Shown: in pieces, positions 55,625-64,000 of the stretch | How the letters are laid out: each line of letters begins with the position of its first letter | Numbering within the stretch: position 1 is the first letter of the stretch | From: Confluentibacter sediminis | Lineage (GTDB): Bacteria; Bacteroidota; Bacteroidia; Flavobacteriales; Flavobacteriaceae | DNA: 64,000 bases | Direction: 5' to 3' | Assembly: GCF_003258355.1 (NCBI RefSeq) | Contig: NZ_QKPO01000015.1 | Span: 1 to 64,000, forward strand | The notes under the pieces: generated by a model | Databases searched by the model: none | Told to the model about the DNA's origin: nothing | What the model saw: the letters and a program-made list of their open reading frames with translations, nothing else | Position numbers and translations under genes: made by a program

Positions 55625-58336
55625 TTACAACTGATAAATCAATCTAAACGACACAAATAATGGTTGTATAAAATATTCTGTAGCACTTACTGAAAAATCA
55701 CTAACATTGGTATTGTTTTGAGACTTAGTATTGAACAAGTTAGTAGCTTTAATTTGATATTCTAACTTAGCATCATTATCTTTTCTGTAAGATAGGGACG
55801 CATTCCAAAATTTATAATTATTTATAGTCTTTACATCATTACTATAATTATTATAAGAGAAATCCGTATTAAAAGTAAACGTTTTTAAAATTAAAGCATC
55901 TATGGTTATAGAGGGTGTTTTTGTATAGAATTTGGTGTTATTGCTTCCTTGATTATTATCTTGAATACCATAGCGATATGCCACCTCAACATTAGGAGCC
56001 GTTTTAAAATTAGTTCTTAATTCGGCGCCATATGTTTGAGAAAAACTCTCGTTTACCGATTGTGTATTTTGAATAAACTGGTTAAACTTTGAATAACTGA
56101 AGTTCCCATTTACAGAGGCTCTTATTTTACCAAATGTACGTTGAAATCTTCCATTAGCACTAGCACTTTCATCCGCAAAAGGCGAGTTAAAAGGTGTACT
56201 CACACGAACGACACTTCCCGATTCAAAAATAGAGGTGCTTCTTATATTATCAATACTTTTATTGTAATTTAAACTTGCAAACACATTGGTATAGTTAAAC
56301 AAATTAAAACTGTTATATGATAAACTCACATTATGGGATAAAGCACTTTGTAAATCTGGATTGCCAGAAAATAATGAGCTATAGCTATTTAAAACTAGAC
56401 CACTGGCGAAGTTTGCCACATCGGTAAATTGGGTTTGCATTCTGTAATTCAAACTAATTTGCTCGCTATTTTTTATTTGCATAAGCATATTAAAGTCTGG
56501 TAATACTCTAAAAAAGTTGTCAACCGTTTTGGTGTTTTGTTGTGTATTCTTTGTACTATAAGCATGTAATGAAACCCCTGGAGTGAACGTAAACATACCA
56601 GATTTTAATCTATAATGTGCTGCCACATACATATCACTAAAATTATATTTAATATCATTCCTATCTAACCCATTATTAATAGTTGGTGTTGGATCAAACT
56701 TAGAATCATCATCTAAAAACTGAAAAATATCTGAATTAAATTTTTGTGAGCTTAGTATAGTTCCTAACGTCAAATTAATATCACTTTTATTATTTAAAAT
56801 ATTCCAGTAATCTAATTTAGCATCTAATTGATTGGTTTTTATACGCTTGTTTTGAGCAATATTATAATCTATTTGAGCACCATCTAGACCTAAATTATTT
56901 GCCGTGCCATCGTAATTAGCTTTATCATCTAAAATCGCATTGTAAAATGGGTCTTCATCTTGTAGTAAATGTTGAACTGCTAAAGCAAATATGTTTTTAT
57001 CATCAATAGTCTTATAATAATTTAAATTTTGATTGATACTGTAAGGTGTAGAACTTTGTAATTGAGCTATATTACCATTCACTGTTGAGAAAAAATCTTG
57101 GTCTTGAGATTCTTTTGATAGCCTTCCCATAATATCATAATCCAATTGATTATTTCCATTAGGCTTATACTTAGCAGATAATTTTAACATACCTAAATCA
57201 CTACGTTGCACCGTATTACTTTGAGTACTTTCATCTGGTATACCTAAATTTGGGTTGGTATATAGAACATCTCTATTTTCTTGAAGGAGTGTTTTACTGT
57301 TTGAGAAAATAGCAAAACCACTTAAATCCAATGTCTTTTTGGGAGACCAACTAAAATTTGCTGCTCCAAATTTGCTACTTATGTCTTTAGCTCTATTATT
57401 TTGCGCAGTTAAAAAGCTCAGATTATTGCTTCCTAAATTAATATTGGTTCCACTTGTTCTACTTGGACTGTTGAAACCTCCCGTAAAATTGAAATAGTCC
57501 CGACGTGTAAAAGCAACTTCACCTAAATTGTTTAAATCTGTTATAATGTTTATACTGTAATTTGGACTGTAATAAAATAGTTTGGGTTGAAACAAGTATA
57601 ATTCATTTTGATTTGAAGCTCCACCTCCAGCAGTCACAGTACCAAACCAAAAGTTTGTTTTACCTTCTTTTAATTTAATATTGATGGCTACATTATCTTG
57701 ATTATTTGTAACACCACTTAATTGGCCTATCTCAGCATAATTTTTAAGAACCTGTATTTTATCAACCACATTCGACGGAATATTTTGTGTAGCCAGTTTG
57801 GTATCACCATCAAAAAATTCTTTTCCATCCACCATAATTTTAGAAACCACTTTGCCTTCAACCTCAATTTGTCCGTCATCATTCAATTCTACGCCAGGCA
57901 AATTTTTAAGTACGTCGCCTAATTTTCTTTCGGTTCCCGTACTAAATGAGTCCGCATTATAAGAAATGGTATCCCCTTTAATGGTTACTGGCATTTCGTA
58001 GACCAACTCTACTTCTTCTAGACTATTATCTTCCTGTAAACTAAAATTCTTCAGAACATCTTGTTCTTTTGTCACAACATCCTCTTGCGCGGTTTTCATA
58101 CCAATATAGCTCGCCTGTATTTTGTAAGAGGTGTTTTTATCTAAAGTTAACTTATAATACCCTTTCTCATTGGTAATTCCATAAGAATCCAATTTTTGGG
58201 TTTGTTGGTTGATGGCTATAACATTAGCCAGTTCTAAAGGCGAGCCTAAACTATCTTTTACGACACCTTCAAGTTTTATTTGTGCATACGATGACGTAGC
58301 AACTAAAACAGTTACTAAAAAAATTAATTTTTTCAT
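55625..58336 (-). CDS. Outer-membrane beta-barrel receptor-like protein
   Basis: 903 residues. A signal peptide (1-18) precedes a carboxypeptidase-regulatory-like domain (about 20-105, LEGVVKDSLGSPLELANVIAINQ), a plug-like domain (DVLKNLPGVELNDDGQIEVEGK) and a large beta-barrel of the Outer_membrane_beta-barrel family. It is not a SusC protein and has no SusD neighbour. It is read with the upstream GLPGLI gene (36-base gap), a pairing common in flavobacteria. Ligand unknown. Confidence 0.9.
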   Translation of the reverse strand: MKKLIFLVTVLVATSSYAQIKLEGVVKDSLGSPLELANVIAINQQTQKLDSYGITNEKGYYKLTLDKNTSYKIQASYIGMKTAQEDVVTKEQDVLKNFSLQEDNSLEEVELVYEMPVTIKGDTISYNADSFSTGTERKLGDVLKNLPGVELNDDGQIEVEGKVVSKIMVDGKEFFDGDTKLATQNIPSNVVDKIQVLKNYAEIGQLSGVTNNQDNVAINIKLKEGKTNFWFGTVTAGGGASNQNELYLFQPKLFYYSPNYSINIITDLNNLGEVAFTRRDYFNFTGGFNSPSRTSGTNINLGSNNLSFLTAQNNRAKDISSKFGAANFSWSPKKTLDLSGFAIFSNSKTLLQENRDVLYTNPNLGIPDESTQSNTVQRSDLGMLKLSAKYKPNGNNQLDYDIMGRLSKESQDQDFFSTVNGNIAQLQSSTPYSINQNLNYYKTIDDKNIFALAVQHLLQDEDPFYNAILDDKANYDGTANNLGLDGAQIDYNIAQNKRIKTNQLDAKLDYWNILNNKSDINLTLGTILSSQKFNSDIFQFLDDDSKFDPTPTINNGLDRNDIKYNFSDMYVAAHYRLKSGMFTFTPGVSLHAYSTKNTQQNTKTVDNFFRVLPDFNMLMQIKNSEQISLNYRMQTQFTDVANFASGLVLNSYSSLFSGNPDLQSALSHNVSLSYNSFNLFNYTNVFASLNYNKSIDNIRSTSIFESGSVVRVSTPFNSPFADESASANGRFQRTFGKIRASVNGNFSYSKFNQFIQNTQSVNESFSQTYGAELRTNFKTAPNVEVAYRYGIQDNNQGSNNTKFYTKTPSITIDALILKTFTFNTDFSYNNYSNDVKTINNYKFWNASLSYRKDNDAKLEYQIKATNLFNTKSQNNTNVSDFSVSATEYFIQPLFVSFRLIYQL

Positions 58337-58372
58337 TTAAATTTTATGGATTGGTTTGTTGGTTTTGTTTTT

Positions 58373-59227
58373 TTAAAAAGAACCTCTTCTCCCTCCGCCA
58401 AAGCCTCCACCAGATCTTGCTCCACCGGAGTTTTGCCGCATTTCTTCTTGTTTGTCAGCCGCTATTTTTTCATACTCTTCTTTTGTAACCACTTTCCCTT
58501 TAGAAGGCATCTTTATGGTTTCTTTTTCGGTCGGATTCAATACAATTTTTGAGCATAACATAACCGTTGTATCATCATGAACTTCTAATATCAAACCTGG
58601 TAATCCCCAATAATCTCCCGGCCCTTGGCTCACAGGTATTTGTGGTGTGTACCAAACAGTGACTGTATATTCCTTAGCGATAGGATCTTGGCTCTCTTGA
58701 TTATTATTTCTATTAAAATTCGGGAGTCCCATGCCTACATCTGCTTTTTTTATTGCAGTGGCTTTAAAACACATATACTGACCAATCATTTTGGTTTCAG
58801 TTCCCATGTCCCAATTTAATTTTGACAAACTATCTTTTACCAAAAATTGTTTTCCAAAAAGATCCCGTTCTTGTATTAATTGTAAGTCTTTTATATTCTT
58901 GTATTGATTTCCACCACCGGCGCTCATCATTCCAAAACGCATACCGCCTCCACCTTGCGCTGGAGCATCTAATTTTTCTTCTTCTTTATAAAGTGATTCT
59001 GACGGATTGAATGTGAGTATGTATGTTTTTTCCAAAGCGCTTTTCATTCGTTCTGCTATTTGCTTTTTTTGCGCCTCGCTCATCTGCCCTCCTCCAAAAT
59101 TACCCATGTCTAAAAATGTTTTCGTTTGGTAGTAAACCTTTCCCTGAAAGTCTTTTTGAGCAAAAGATAAAACTGTAAAAAAAAGCAATGATACGGTAAG
59201 GGCTATTTTTGGAGATATAATTTTCAT
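58373..59227 (-). CDS. GLPGLI family exported protein
   Basis: 284 residues from the ATG at 59227, where the signal peptide begins (KIALTVSLLFFTVLSFAQ); an earlier start at 59269 would put 14 charged residues ahead of it. The name motif GDYWGLPGLILEV is present at about 200, and the C-terminus is a Gly/Arg-rich tail. Function unknown. Partner of the downstream beta-barrel gene. Confidence 0.93.
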   Translation of the reverse strand: MKIISPKIALTVSLLFFTVLSFAQKDFQGKVYYQTKTFLDMGNFGGGQMSEAQKKQIAERMKSALEKTYILTFNPSESLYKEEEKLDAPAQGGGGMRFGMMSAGGGNQYKNIKDLQLIQERDLFGKQFLVKDSLSKLNWDMGTETKMIGQYMCFKATAIKKADVGMGLPNFNRNNNQESQDPIAKEYTVTVWYTPQIPVSQGPGDYWGLPGLILEVHDDTTVMLCSKIVLNPTEKETIKMPSKGKVVTKEEYEKIAADKQEEMRQNSGGARSGGGFGGGRRGSF

Positions 59228-59347
59228 AATTTCATGTTTATGGCACGTATAAAACTCGTTTAATGACACTTAGACTCATTTAAACCTCTTTAGTTTAATT
59301 GTAGATAGTTAAATTCTTATTAAATTGCACGGCTAAAACTTTTATAA

Positions 59348-59369
59348 CTAAAATTTGTTTGAATTTTAG
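59348..59369. repeat. 8-bp inverted repeat between GLPGLI gene and 59394 gene
   Basis: CTAAAATT (59348-59355) and AATTTTAG (59362-59369) around TGTTTG, 25 bases before the ATG at 59394. Could be an operator for the divergent pair. Confidence 0.35.
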
Positions 59370-59393
59370 CGTTTTCAAACCCAACACCCAACT

Positions 59394-60182
59394 ATGAGAC
59401 ATATATATTATATTATTACCTTTTTATCTTTATCCATATTTCAAAAAGATGCTATTGAAACATTGTTTATAGATAAAACTGCTTTAGAGGCAGACACCTT
59501 AGTGAGTGCAAATAACTTTGATACTATATTTTATATTTCAGAAAACATTCTTTTTAAAAAAACGGATGAAACAAAAGGTATTGATATTGGATATAATAAT
59601 TTTGAATTAGGCAACATCACATCAGTCAACACGTTTAATCCTTTAAAAATCAATGTGTTTTATAAAGATGTTAATACTGTTGTGGTTTTAGATAATAGAC
59701 TTACTGAAATGTTTAAAATTGATTTTAACACCTTTCAACCACATAAAAACGTGACGCATATATCTACGGGCTCTGATAATACCCTTTGGGTTTTTAATCA
59801 AGACACACAAACTTTAGAACTTTATGATTACAAAAGCAATTCTAGTCGAGCCAAAACCTTACCTGTTAAAGGTAACGTTTTTGACTTAAAAAGCAATTAT
59901 AATGCTTGCTGGTTACTAACTAAAGACCATTTATACATATATAATTATTCTGGAAGTTTATTAAAAAAAATAAAGAATAACGGGTTTACTGAAATAGTTG
60001 AAAACAATGGAAATCTTATTTTAAAAAAAGATAATGACCTGTTTTATTTAAAAGACAATGCAGAAATACCTGCTGCCATACAACTTCCCAATTTATTGAT
60101 AAATCAGTTTTATACAACCGACGAAACCTTGTATATTTACGATGGTGAATATCTTCATAAATTTAAATTAAAAATAAACTAA
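59394..60182 (+). CDS. Hypothetical protein, beta-propeller-like
   Basis: 262 residues with a short hydrophobic N-terminus (1-17) that may be a signal sequence. The rest is made of repeating strand groups with ISTGSDNTLWVFNQDTQTLELYDY, LKSNYNACWLLTKDHLYIYNYSGSLLKKI and TDETLYIYDGEYLHKF, as in beta-propeller repeats. Family not recognised. It is four bases before the kinase gene and likely co-transcribed with it. Confidence 0.55.
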   Translation: MRHIYYIITFLSLSIFQKDAIETLFIDKTALEADTLVSANNFDTIFYISENILFKKTDETKGIDIGYNNFELGNITSVNTFNPLKINVFYKDVNTVVVLDNRLTEMFKIDFNTFQPHKNVTHISTGSDNTLWVFNQDTQTLELYDYKSNSSRAKTLPVKGNVFDLKSNYNACWLLTKDHLYIYNYSGSLLKKIKNNGFTEIVENNGNLILKKDNDLFYLKDNAEIPAAIQLPNLLINQFYTTDETLYIYDGEYLHKFKLKIN

Positions 60183-60185
60183 AAC

Positions 60186-60800
60186 ATGCATATTGCTATT
60201 GCCGGTAACATTGGAGCCGGAAAAACCACACTGACTAGATTACTAGCAAAACATTATAAATGGGAGGCACAACTAGAAGATGTCGTAGATAATCCGTATT
60301 TAGATGATTTTTATAATCAAATGGAGCGTTGGAGTTTTAATTTACAAGTTTACTTTTTAAACAGTAGATTTAGACAAGTGTTACAAATTAGAAAAAGTGG
60401 TAAAGACATTATTCAAGACCGGACAATTTATGAAGACGCCCATATTTTTGCGCCTAATTTACATGCCATGGGTTTAATGACCAATCGTGATTACGAAAAC
60501 TATAAATCTCTTTTTGATTTAATGCAATCGTTAGTTCAAGGGCCAGATGTATTAATTTATTTGCGAAGCTCTATTCCGAATTTAGTGGCACAAATCCACA
60601 AACGTGGACGCGATTACGAAAATTCTATAAGCATAGATTATTTAAGCAGGTTGAACGAACGCTATGAAGCTTGGATTCATGGTTATGATAAAGGCAAATT
60701 ATTAATTATCGATGTAGATAAACTTGATTTTGTAGATAATCCAGAAGATTTAGGACATGTCATCAATACCATTGACGCAGAGATTAATGGATTGTTTTAG
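60186..60800 (+). CDS. Deoxynucleoside kinase
   Basis: 204 residues. HIAIAGNIGAGKTTLTRLL is the P-loop and QDRTIYEDAHIFA the DR-x-E/D motif of the dAdo/dGuo kinase family. YLRSSIPNLVAQIHKRGRDYE supplies the lid arginines. It salvages deoxynucleosides to the monophosphates. Exact base preference is not readable. Confidence 0.93.
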   Translation: MHIAIAGNIGAGKTTLTRLLAKHYKWEAQLEDVVDNPYLDDFYNQMERWSFNLQVYFLNSRFRQVLQIRKSGKDIIQDRTIYEDAHIFAPNLHAMGLMTNRDYENYKSLFDLMQSLVQGPDVLIYLRSSIPNLVAQIHKRGRDYENSISIDYLSRLNERYEAWIHGYDKGKLLIIDVDKLDFVDNPEDLGHVINTIDAEINGLF

Positions 60801-60838
60801 AAAGTTTTAAAAATAATTATTCCTTATATTTTCTATTG

Positions 60839-61678
60839 ATGCTGAATTTTAAAACTTTAACTGCTTTTTATATTTGTTTTTTACTTTCGAATATTAGCCA
60901 AGCCCAAACAGACACAACGGCAACAAAAAACAGAATATGGAAACAACTTGCCTTTGATGGTAAATTCACATTGCAAAGCATTGGTAACGGATTGACGCAG
61001 CCCTTACGATGGCAAAAAGGAGATTTTATTACCGCGGGTGCAATAGTTGCTGGTACGGGAATTCTTTATCTAGCTGATAATGATGCTCAATCTTTTTTTC
61101 AAAATCATCAAAAAGATGTTCCACAAGTCTTGAAAGACGCTGGGTGGTACTTTGGTAGTCCTCAAAACTTCTTTATGCTTACCGCAGGAATTTATAGCTT
61201 TGGACTCATAACAGATAACGAAAAGGTACGCCACACAGGCGTTTTAATTATTACATCTGCAGTTACGTCTGGCATTGTTCAATCTATTACTAAAACCGCT
61301 GTGGGACGTGCCCGCCCCTCGTCTGGAAATCGAGACGATTTCAAACCTTTTGATAAAGGAGCGGGATATCATTCATTTCCATCTGGTCATGCTATTTTAT
61401 CATTTTCAATGGCACATTCAATTGCTAAACAGTTTGATAATTTTTGGATAAAAACAGGTATTTATACACTCGGCTCCATTGCTCCTGTTTCAAGGTTATG
61501 GGCAGATGCACATTGGTTGAGCGATGTTGGTCTTGGCATTGCTTTAAGTATTGTAGTTGTGGATGGCATGGATAATTTTATGAAAAAGAAAAATGTTTAC
61601 AACTATTCAAAACTAAAGCAAATAAACTGGCAAATAAAAGCTGGCTATGGCACTATTGGTTTTATTGGCACCTTTTAA
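60839..61678 (+). CDS. PAP2-family phosphatase
   Basis: 279 residues from the ATG at 60839 (a TTG one codon earlier is less likely). Signal or anchor helix 1-20, then membrane helices. KTAVGRARP, HSFPSGHAI and SRLWADAHWLSD are the three PAP2 motifs (KX6RP, PSGH, SRX5H). It probably removes phosphate from lipid or undecaprenyl diphosphate substrates in the periplasm. Its stop codon lies in the terminator stem. Confidence 0.92.
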   Translation: MLNFKTLTAFYICFLLSNISQAQTDTTATKNRIWKQLAFDGKFTLQSIGNGLTQPLRWQKGDFITAGAIVAGTGILYLADNDAQSFFQNHQKDVPQVLKDAGWYFGSPQNFFMLTAGIYSFGLITDNEKVRHTGVLIITSAVTSGIVQSITKTAVGRARPSSGNRDDFKPFDKGAGYHSFPSGHAILSFSMAHSIAKQFDNFWIKTGIYTLGSIAPVSRLWADAHWLSDVGLGIALSIVVVDGMDNFMKKKNVYNYSKLKQINWQIKAGYGTIGFIGTF

Positions 61679-61718
61679 ACAAAAAAACCACGCCAATGCG
61701 TGGTTTTTTTGTTTAAAA
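61673..61718. terminator. Bidirectional terminator with 21-bp perfect stem
   Basis: Arms 61673-61693 and 61698-61718 are perfect reverse complements with loop CAAT and T tracts on both strands. It lies between the convergent PAP2 and pyrophosphatase genes and includes the PAP2 TAA. Confidence 0.93.
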
Positions 61719-61729
61719 GGTTAATTATT

Positions 61730-64000
61730 TTATTTAATGATTACGTCTTCTGTCATCTGTTCTGAATTTGACATTTCAGATGAATCAATTTTATCGTTAT
61801 TTCTTAAAGCTTCTACACTCGCTTTAACTTCTTCCTCTGTTCCTGTAAAGTTTTCGTAACTTGTAGATGTTTCTCCGTTTTTAGTTGTTACTGTAGTTAC
61901 CACGGCTTTAAAAGTACCATCTTCATTTTCAATCATATTCACTTTAACTTCTTTAGAAACCATTTCTTTTTGCGCATCATTATTTGATACATAAGCTGTC
62001 ATAACATCATCGGAAGGCAAAGCTATACTTGGTGCAATGACCAAGGCTACAACCGACATTAATTTTAATAAGATATTTAATGAAGGCCCCGAAGTATCTT
62101 TAAATGGGTCACCAACAGTATCTCCAACAACAGCTGCTTTGTGGGCATCTGTTCCTTTACGACCATCGGCTTCAATCATCTTTTTAGCATTATCCCAAGC
62201 GCCACCAGCATTCGATTGAAAAATAGCCATTAATACACCACATGTCGTTACACCAGCTAACAAACCTCCCAACATTTCAGCATGACCAATGAAGCCAACA
62301 GCTACCGGAACAGCAATGGCCAATAATCCTGGCAACACCATTTCTTTAATGGATGCTTTTGTTGAAATGGCAACGCATTTTTCATATTCTGCATACCCAT
62401 CGGCGGCATCAAAAATAGCTCGATCTTCTGCAGTTGCTTTACTCATATCAGAATCATACTTACGCATGACTCCTAAAGCCGCTTTTAACTGTGGAATATC
62501 TTTAAATTGACGACGTACTTCTTCAATCATGGCCATAGCTGCTCTACCTACAGCATTCATTGATAACGCAGAGAACACAAAAGGCAACATCCCTCCCACT
62601 AACAAACCTGCCATAACAGTCGGTTTTGAAACATCGATGGATGAAACATTAGCCACTTTCATAAATGCAGAAAATAACGCCAACGCTGTTAAAGCGGCAG
62701 AAGCAATAGCGAAACCTTTACCAATCGCAGCAGTTGTATTACCAACAGCATCTAATTTATCGGTACGCTCACGTACTTCATGAGGCAGTTCTGCCATTTC
62801 AGCAATTCCACCAGCATTATCAGAAATGGGTCCGTAAGCATCAACGGCCAATTGAATTCCTGTATTGGCTAACATACCCACGGCTGCAATAGCTATACCA
62901 TAAAGACCTGCAAAATAATGAGACACTAAAATAGCAGCTGCTATTAATAAAATAGGAACCATGGTAGACATCATTCCTACACCTAAACCGGCAATAATGT
63001 TTGTAGCTGCACCTGTTTCAGATTGTTTTACAATACTGCTTACTGGTTTTGTTCCTGTACCTGTATAATATTCGGTTACTTTACCAACTAATAAACCAGC
63101 TACTAATCCTGCAATCGTTGCCCAAAACACGCCCATGGAACTATATGAAACATTTTCATAAACCCATGTTTCTGGAATTAAAATATCGATAATAAAATAT
63201 GATGCTAAAACCATTAATCCTGCTGAACCAAATTCCCCAATATTTAAAGCGGTTTGAGGATTACCTCCATCTTTTACTTTAACAAAAAAGGTTCCTATAA
63301 CAGACATCACAATACCGACAGCAGCTAATACTAATGGTAAATAAACAGCTCCCAAACCCGCAAAATCCGGTGTGATAATAAAAGCTCCTAAAACCATGGT
63401 TCCTATAATAGAACCTACATACGATTCGAATAAATCGGCTCCCATTCCAGCAACATCACCAACATTATCACCAACATTATCTGCAATAGTTGCGGGATTT
63501 AAAGGATGATCTTCTGGAATTCCAGCCTCTACTTTCCCAACTAAATCGGCACCTACATCGGCCGCTTTAGTATAAATACCACCTCCAACACGTGCAAACA
63601 ACGCTATAGAAGATGCTCCTAAAGAAAAACCAGAAAGCACATTTAAAACCAGTCCTAAATTATCTGCTCCTGGCCATATGTTTTGATATATAGCAAAAAG
63701 GCCACTTAGACCTAATACGCCAAGTCCAACCACACCTAATCCCATGACAGCCCCACCAGCGAAAGCTACTTCTAGAGCTTTCCCTAAAGAGGTTCTAGCT
63801 GCTTGCGTCGTTCTCACATTCGCTTTAGTAGCTACCTTCATGCCAATAAAGCCCGCTAGAGCCGAACAAATGGCTCCGACAATAAATGACAATGCAACCA
63901 TACCGTTTGAACCTACTTCATTGTTTCCTTTAAAAAACAACAATATAGCCACGGCTATTACAAAAATTGATAAAATTTTATACTCTGCTTTAAGAAAAGA
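61730..64000 (-). CDS. hppA: Membrane-bound pyrophosphatase (5' end beyond window)
   Basis: 756 residues visible; the frame stays open to 64000, where [12 protein letters not shown] places us in the second helix, so the gene begins outside. Many membrane helices. The signature [18 protein letters not shown] has Ala-Ala-Ile-Gly, typical of K+-dependent enzymes. [23 protein letters not shown] and [16 protein letters not shown] bind pyrophosphate and Mg. A soluble 90-residue insertion occurs near the C-terminus. It couples PPi hydrolysis to H+ or Na+ export. Confidence 0.95.
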   Translation of the reverse strand, partial: SFLKAEYKILSIFVIAVAILLFFKGNNEVGSNGMVALSFIVGAICSALAGFIGMKVATKANVRTTQAARTSLGKALEVAFAGGAVMGLGVVGLGVLGLSGLFAIYQNIWPGADNLGLVLNVLSGFSLGASSIALFARVGGGIYTKAADVGADLVGKVEAGIPEDHPLNPATIADNVGDNVGDVAGMGADLFESYVGSIIGTMVLGAFIITPDFAGLGAVYLPLVLAAVGIVMSVIGTFFVKVKDGGNPQTALNIGEFGSAGLMVLASYFIIDILIPETWVYENVSYSSMGVFWATIAGLVAGLLVGKVTEYYTGTGTKPVSSIVKQSETGAATNIIAGLGVGMMSTMVPILLIAAAILVSHYFAGLYGIAIAAVGMLANTGIQLAVDAYGPISDNAGGIAEMAELPHEVRERTDKLDAVGNTTAAIGKGFAIASAALTALALFSAFMKVANVSSIDVSKPTVMAGLLVGGMLPFVFSALSMNAVGRAAMAMIEEVRRQFKDIPQLKAALGVMRKYDSDMSKATAEDRAIFDAADGYAEYEKCVAISTKASIKEMVLPGLLAIAVPVAVGFIGHAEMLGGLLAGVTTCGVLMAIFQSNAGGAWDNAKKMIEADGRKGTDAHKAAVVGDTVGDPFKDTSGPSLNILLKLMSVVALVIAPSIALPSDDVMTAYVSNNDAQKEMVSKEVKVNMIENEDGTFKAVVTTVTTKNGETSTSYENFTGTEEEVKASVEALRNNDKIDSSEMSNSEQMTEDVIIK

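Noticed and set aside
63952-64000. Start of hppA at the GTG of 63952
   Set aside because: The frame continues upstream with [12 protein letters not shown], typical of the family, so the gene is cut by the window end.

Overview
The window is a low-GC chromosomal segment of a Flavobacteriaceae-type member of the Bacteroidota, probably marine. The evidence is the gene content: a GLPGLI-family protein beside an outer-membrane beta-barrel receptor, 30S protein THX, a mevalonate kinase/diphosphomevalonate decarboxylase operon, a lipoprotein-type vanadium haloperoxidase homologue, and TAnnTTTG -7 promoter elements. No rRNA, CRISPR, phage or complete insertion sequence is visible. The genus is not identifiable from the sequence alone.

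Layout. 1-346 is a 143-bp tandem repeat. 409-7910 holds a UDG-superfamily protein, thx (44 codons), a TPR protein, yaaA, three genes for exported proteins (a GlcG/HbpS-like protein, a Tat-exported enolase-superfamily enzyme and an RraA-like enzyme), rluD and a PASTA protein. 8227-14577 holds ddl, coaD, a SulP transporter, a Nudix protein, pyrE, an SRPBCC protein and birA. 14675-21673 is one long operon: rsfS-ftsH-LUD-cdsA-psd-ACBP-two GT2 glycosyltransferases. 21715-26434 is an operon for a vanadium haloperoxidase-like lipoprotein, a DoxX protein, a di-haem cytochrome and an outer-membrane channel. It is followed by a LytTR response regulator and a convergent hybrid histidine kinase (26546-29831).

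30027-41444 is a methylmalonyl-CoA module. meaB and an acyl-ACP thioesterase point rightward. The leftward operon is epimerase, then the alpha, gamma, biotin and beta subunits of a sodium-pumping decarboxylase, a CoA-transferase, and both methylmalonyl-CoA mutase subunits. Together these can convert succinate to propionate, or run in reverse, while coupling methylmalonyl-CoA decarboxylation to Na+ export. No biotin carboxylase is present, which argues against an ATP-driven propionyl-CoA carboxylase. An FNR/CRP-like dyad lies about 41 bases upstream of the predicted transcription start.

41626-48091 holds a GT-C mannosyltransferase, small paralogous hypotheticals, and a polyamine-type cluster of arginine decarboxylase, an agmatinase homologue lacking several metal ligands, and a deoxyhypusine-synthase-like protein without the catalytic lysine. 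48423-55176 is the mevalonate operon. It includes a four-helix-bundle gene flanked by inverted repeats and ends in an RsuA-family protein whose catalytic Asp is Gly. tRNA-Tyr, the beta-barrel/GLPGLI pair, a deoxynucleoside kinase, a PAP2 phosphatase and a partial membrane pyrophosphatase (cut by the window end) finish the segment.

Candidates for less-described biology are the haloperoxidase/di-haem operon, the altered agmatinase/DHS-like pair, and the possible redox-type control of the Na+-decarboxylase operon. All functions are assigned by reading motifs; no database search was run.
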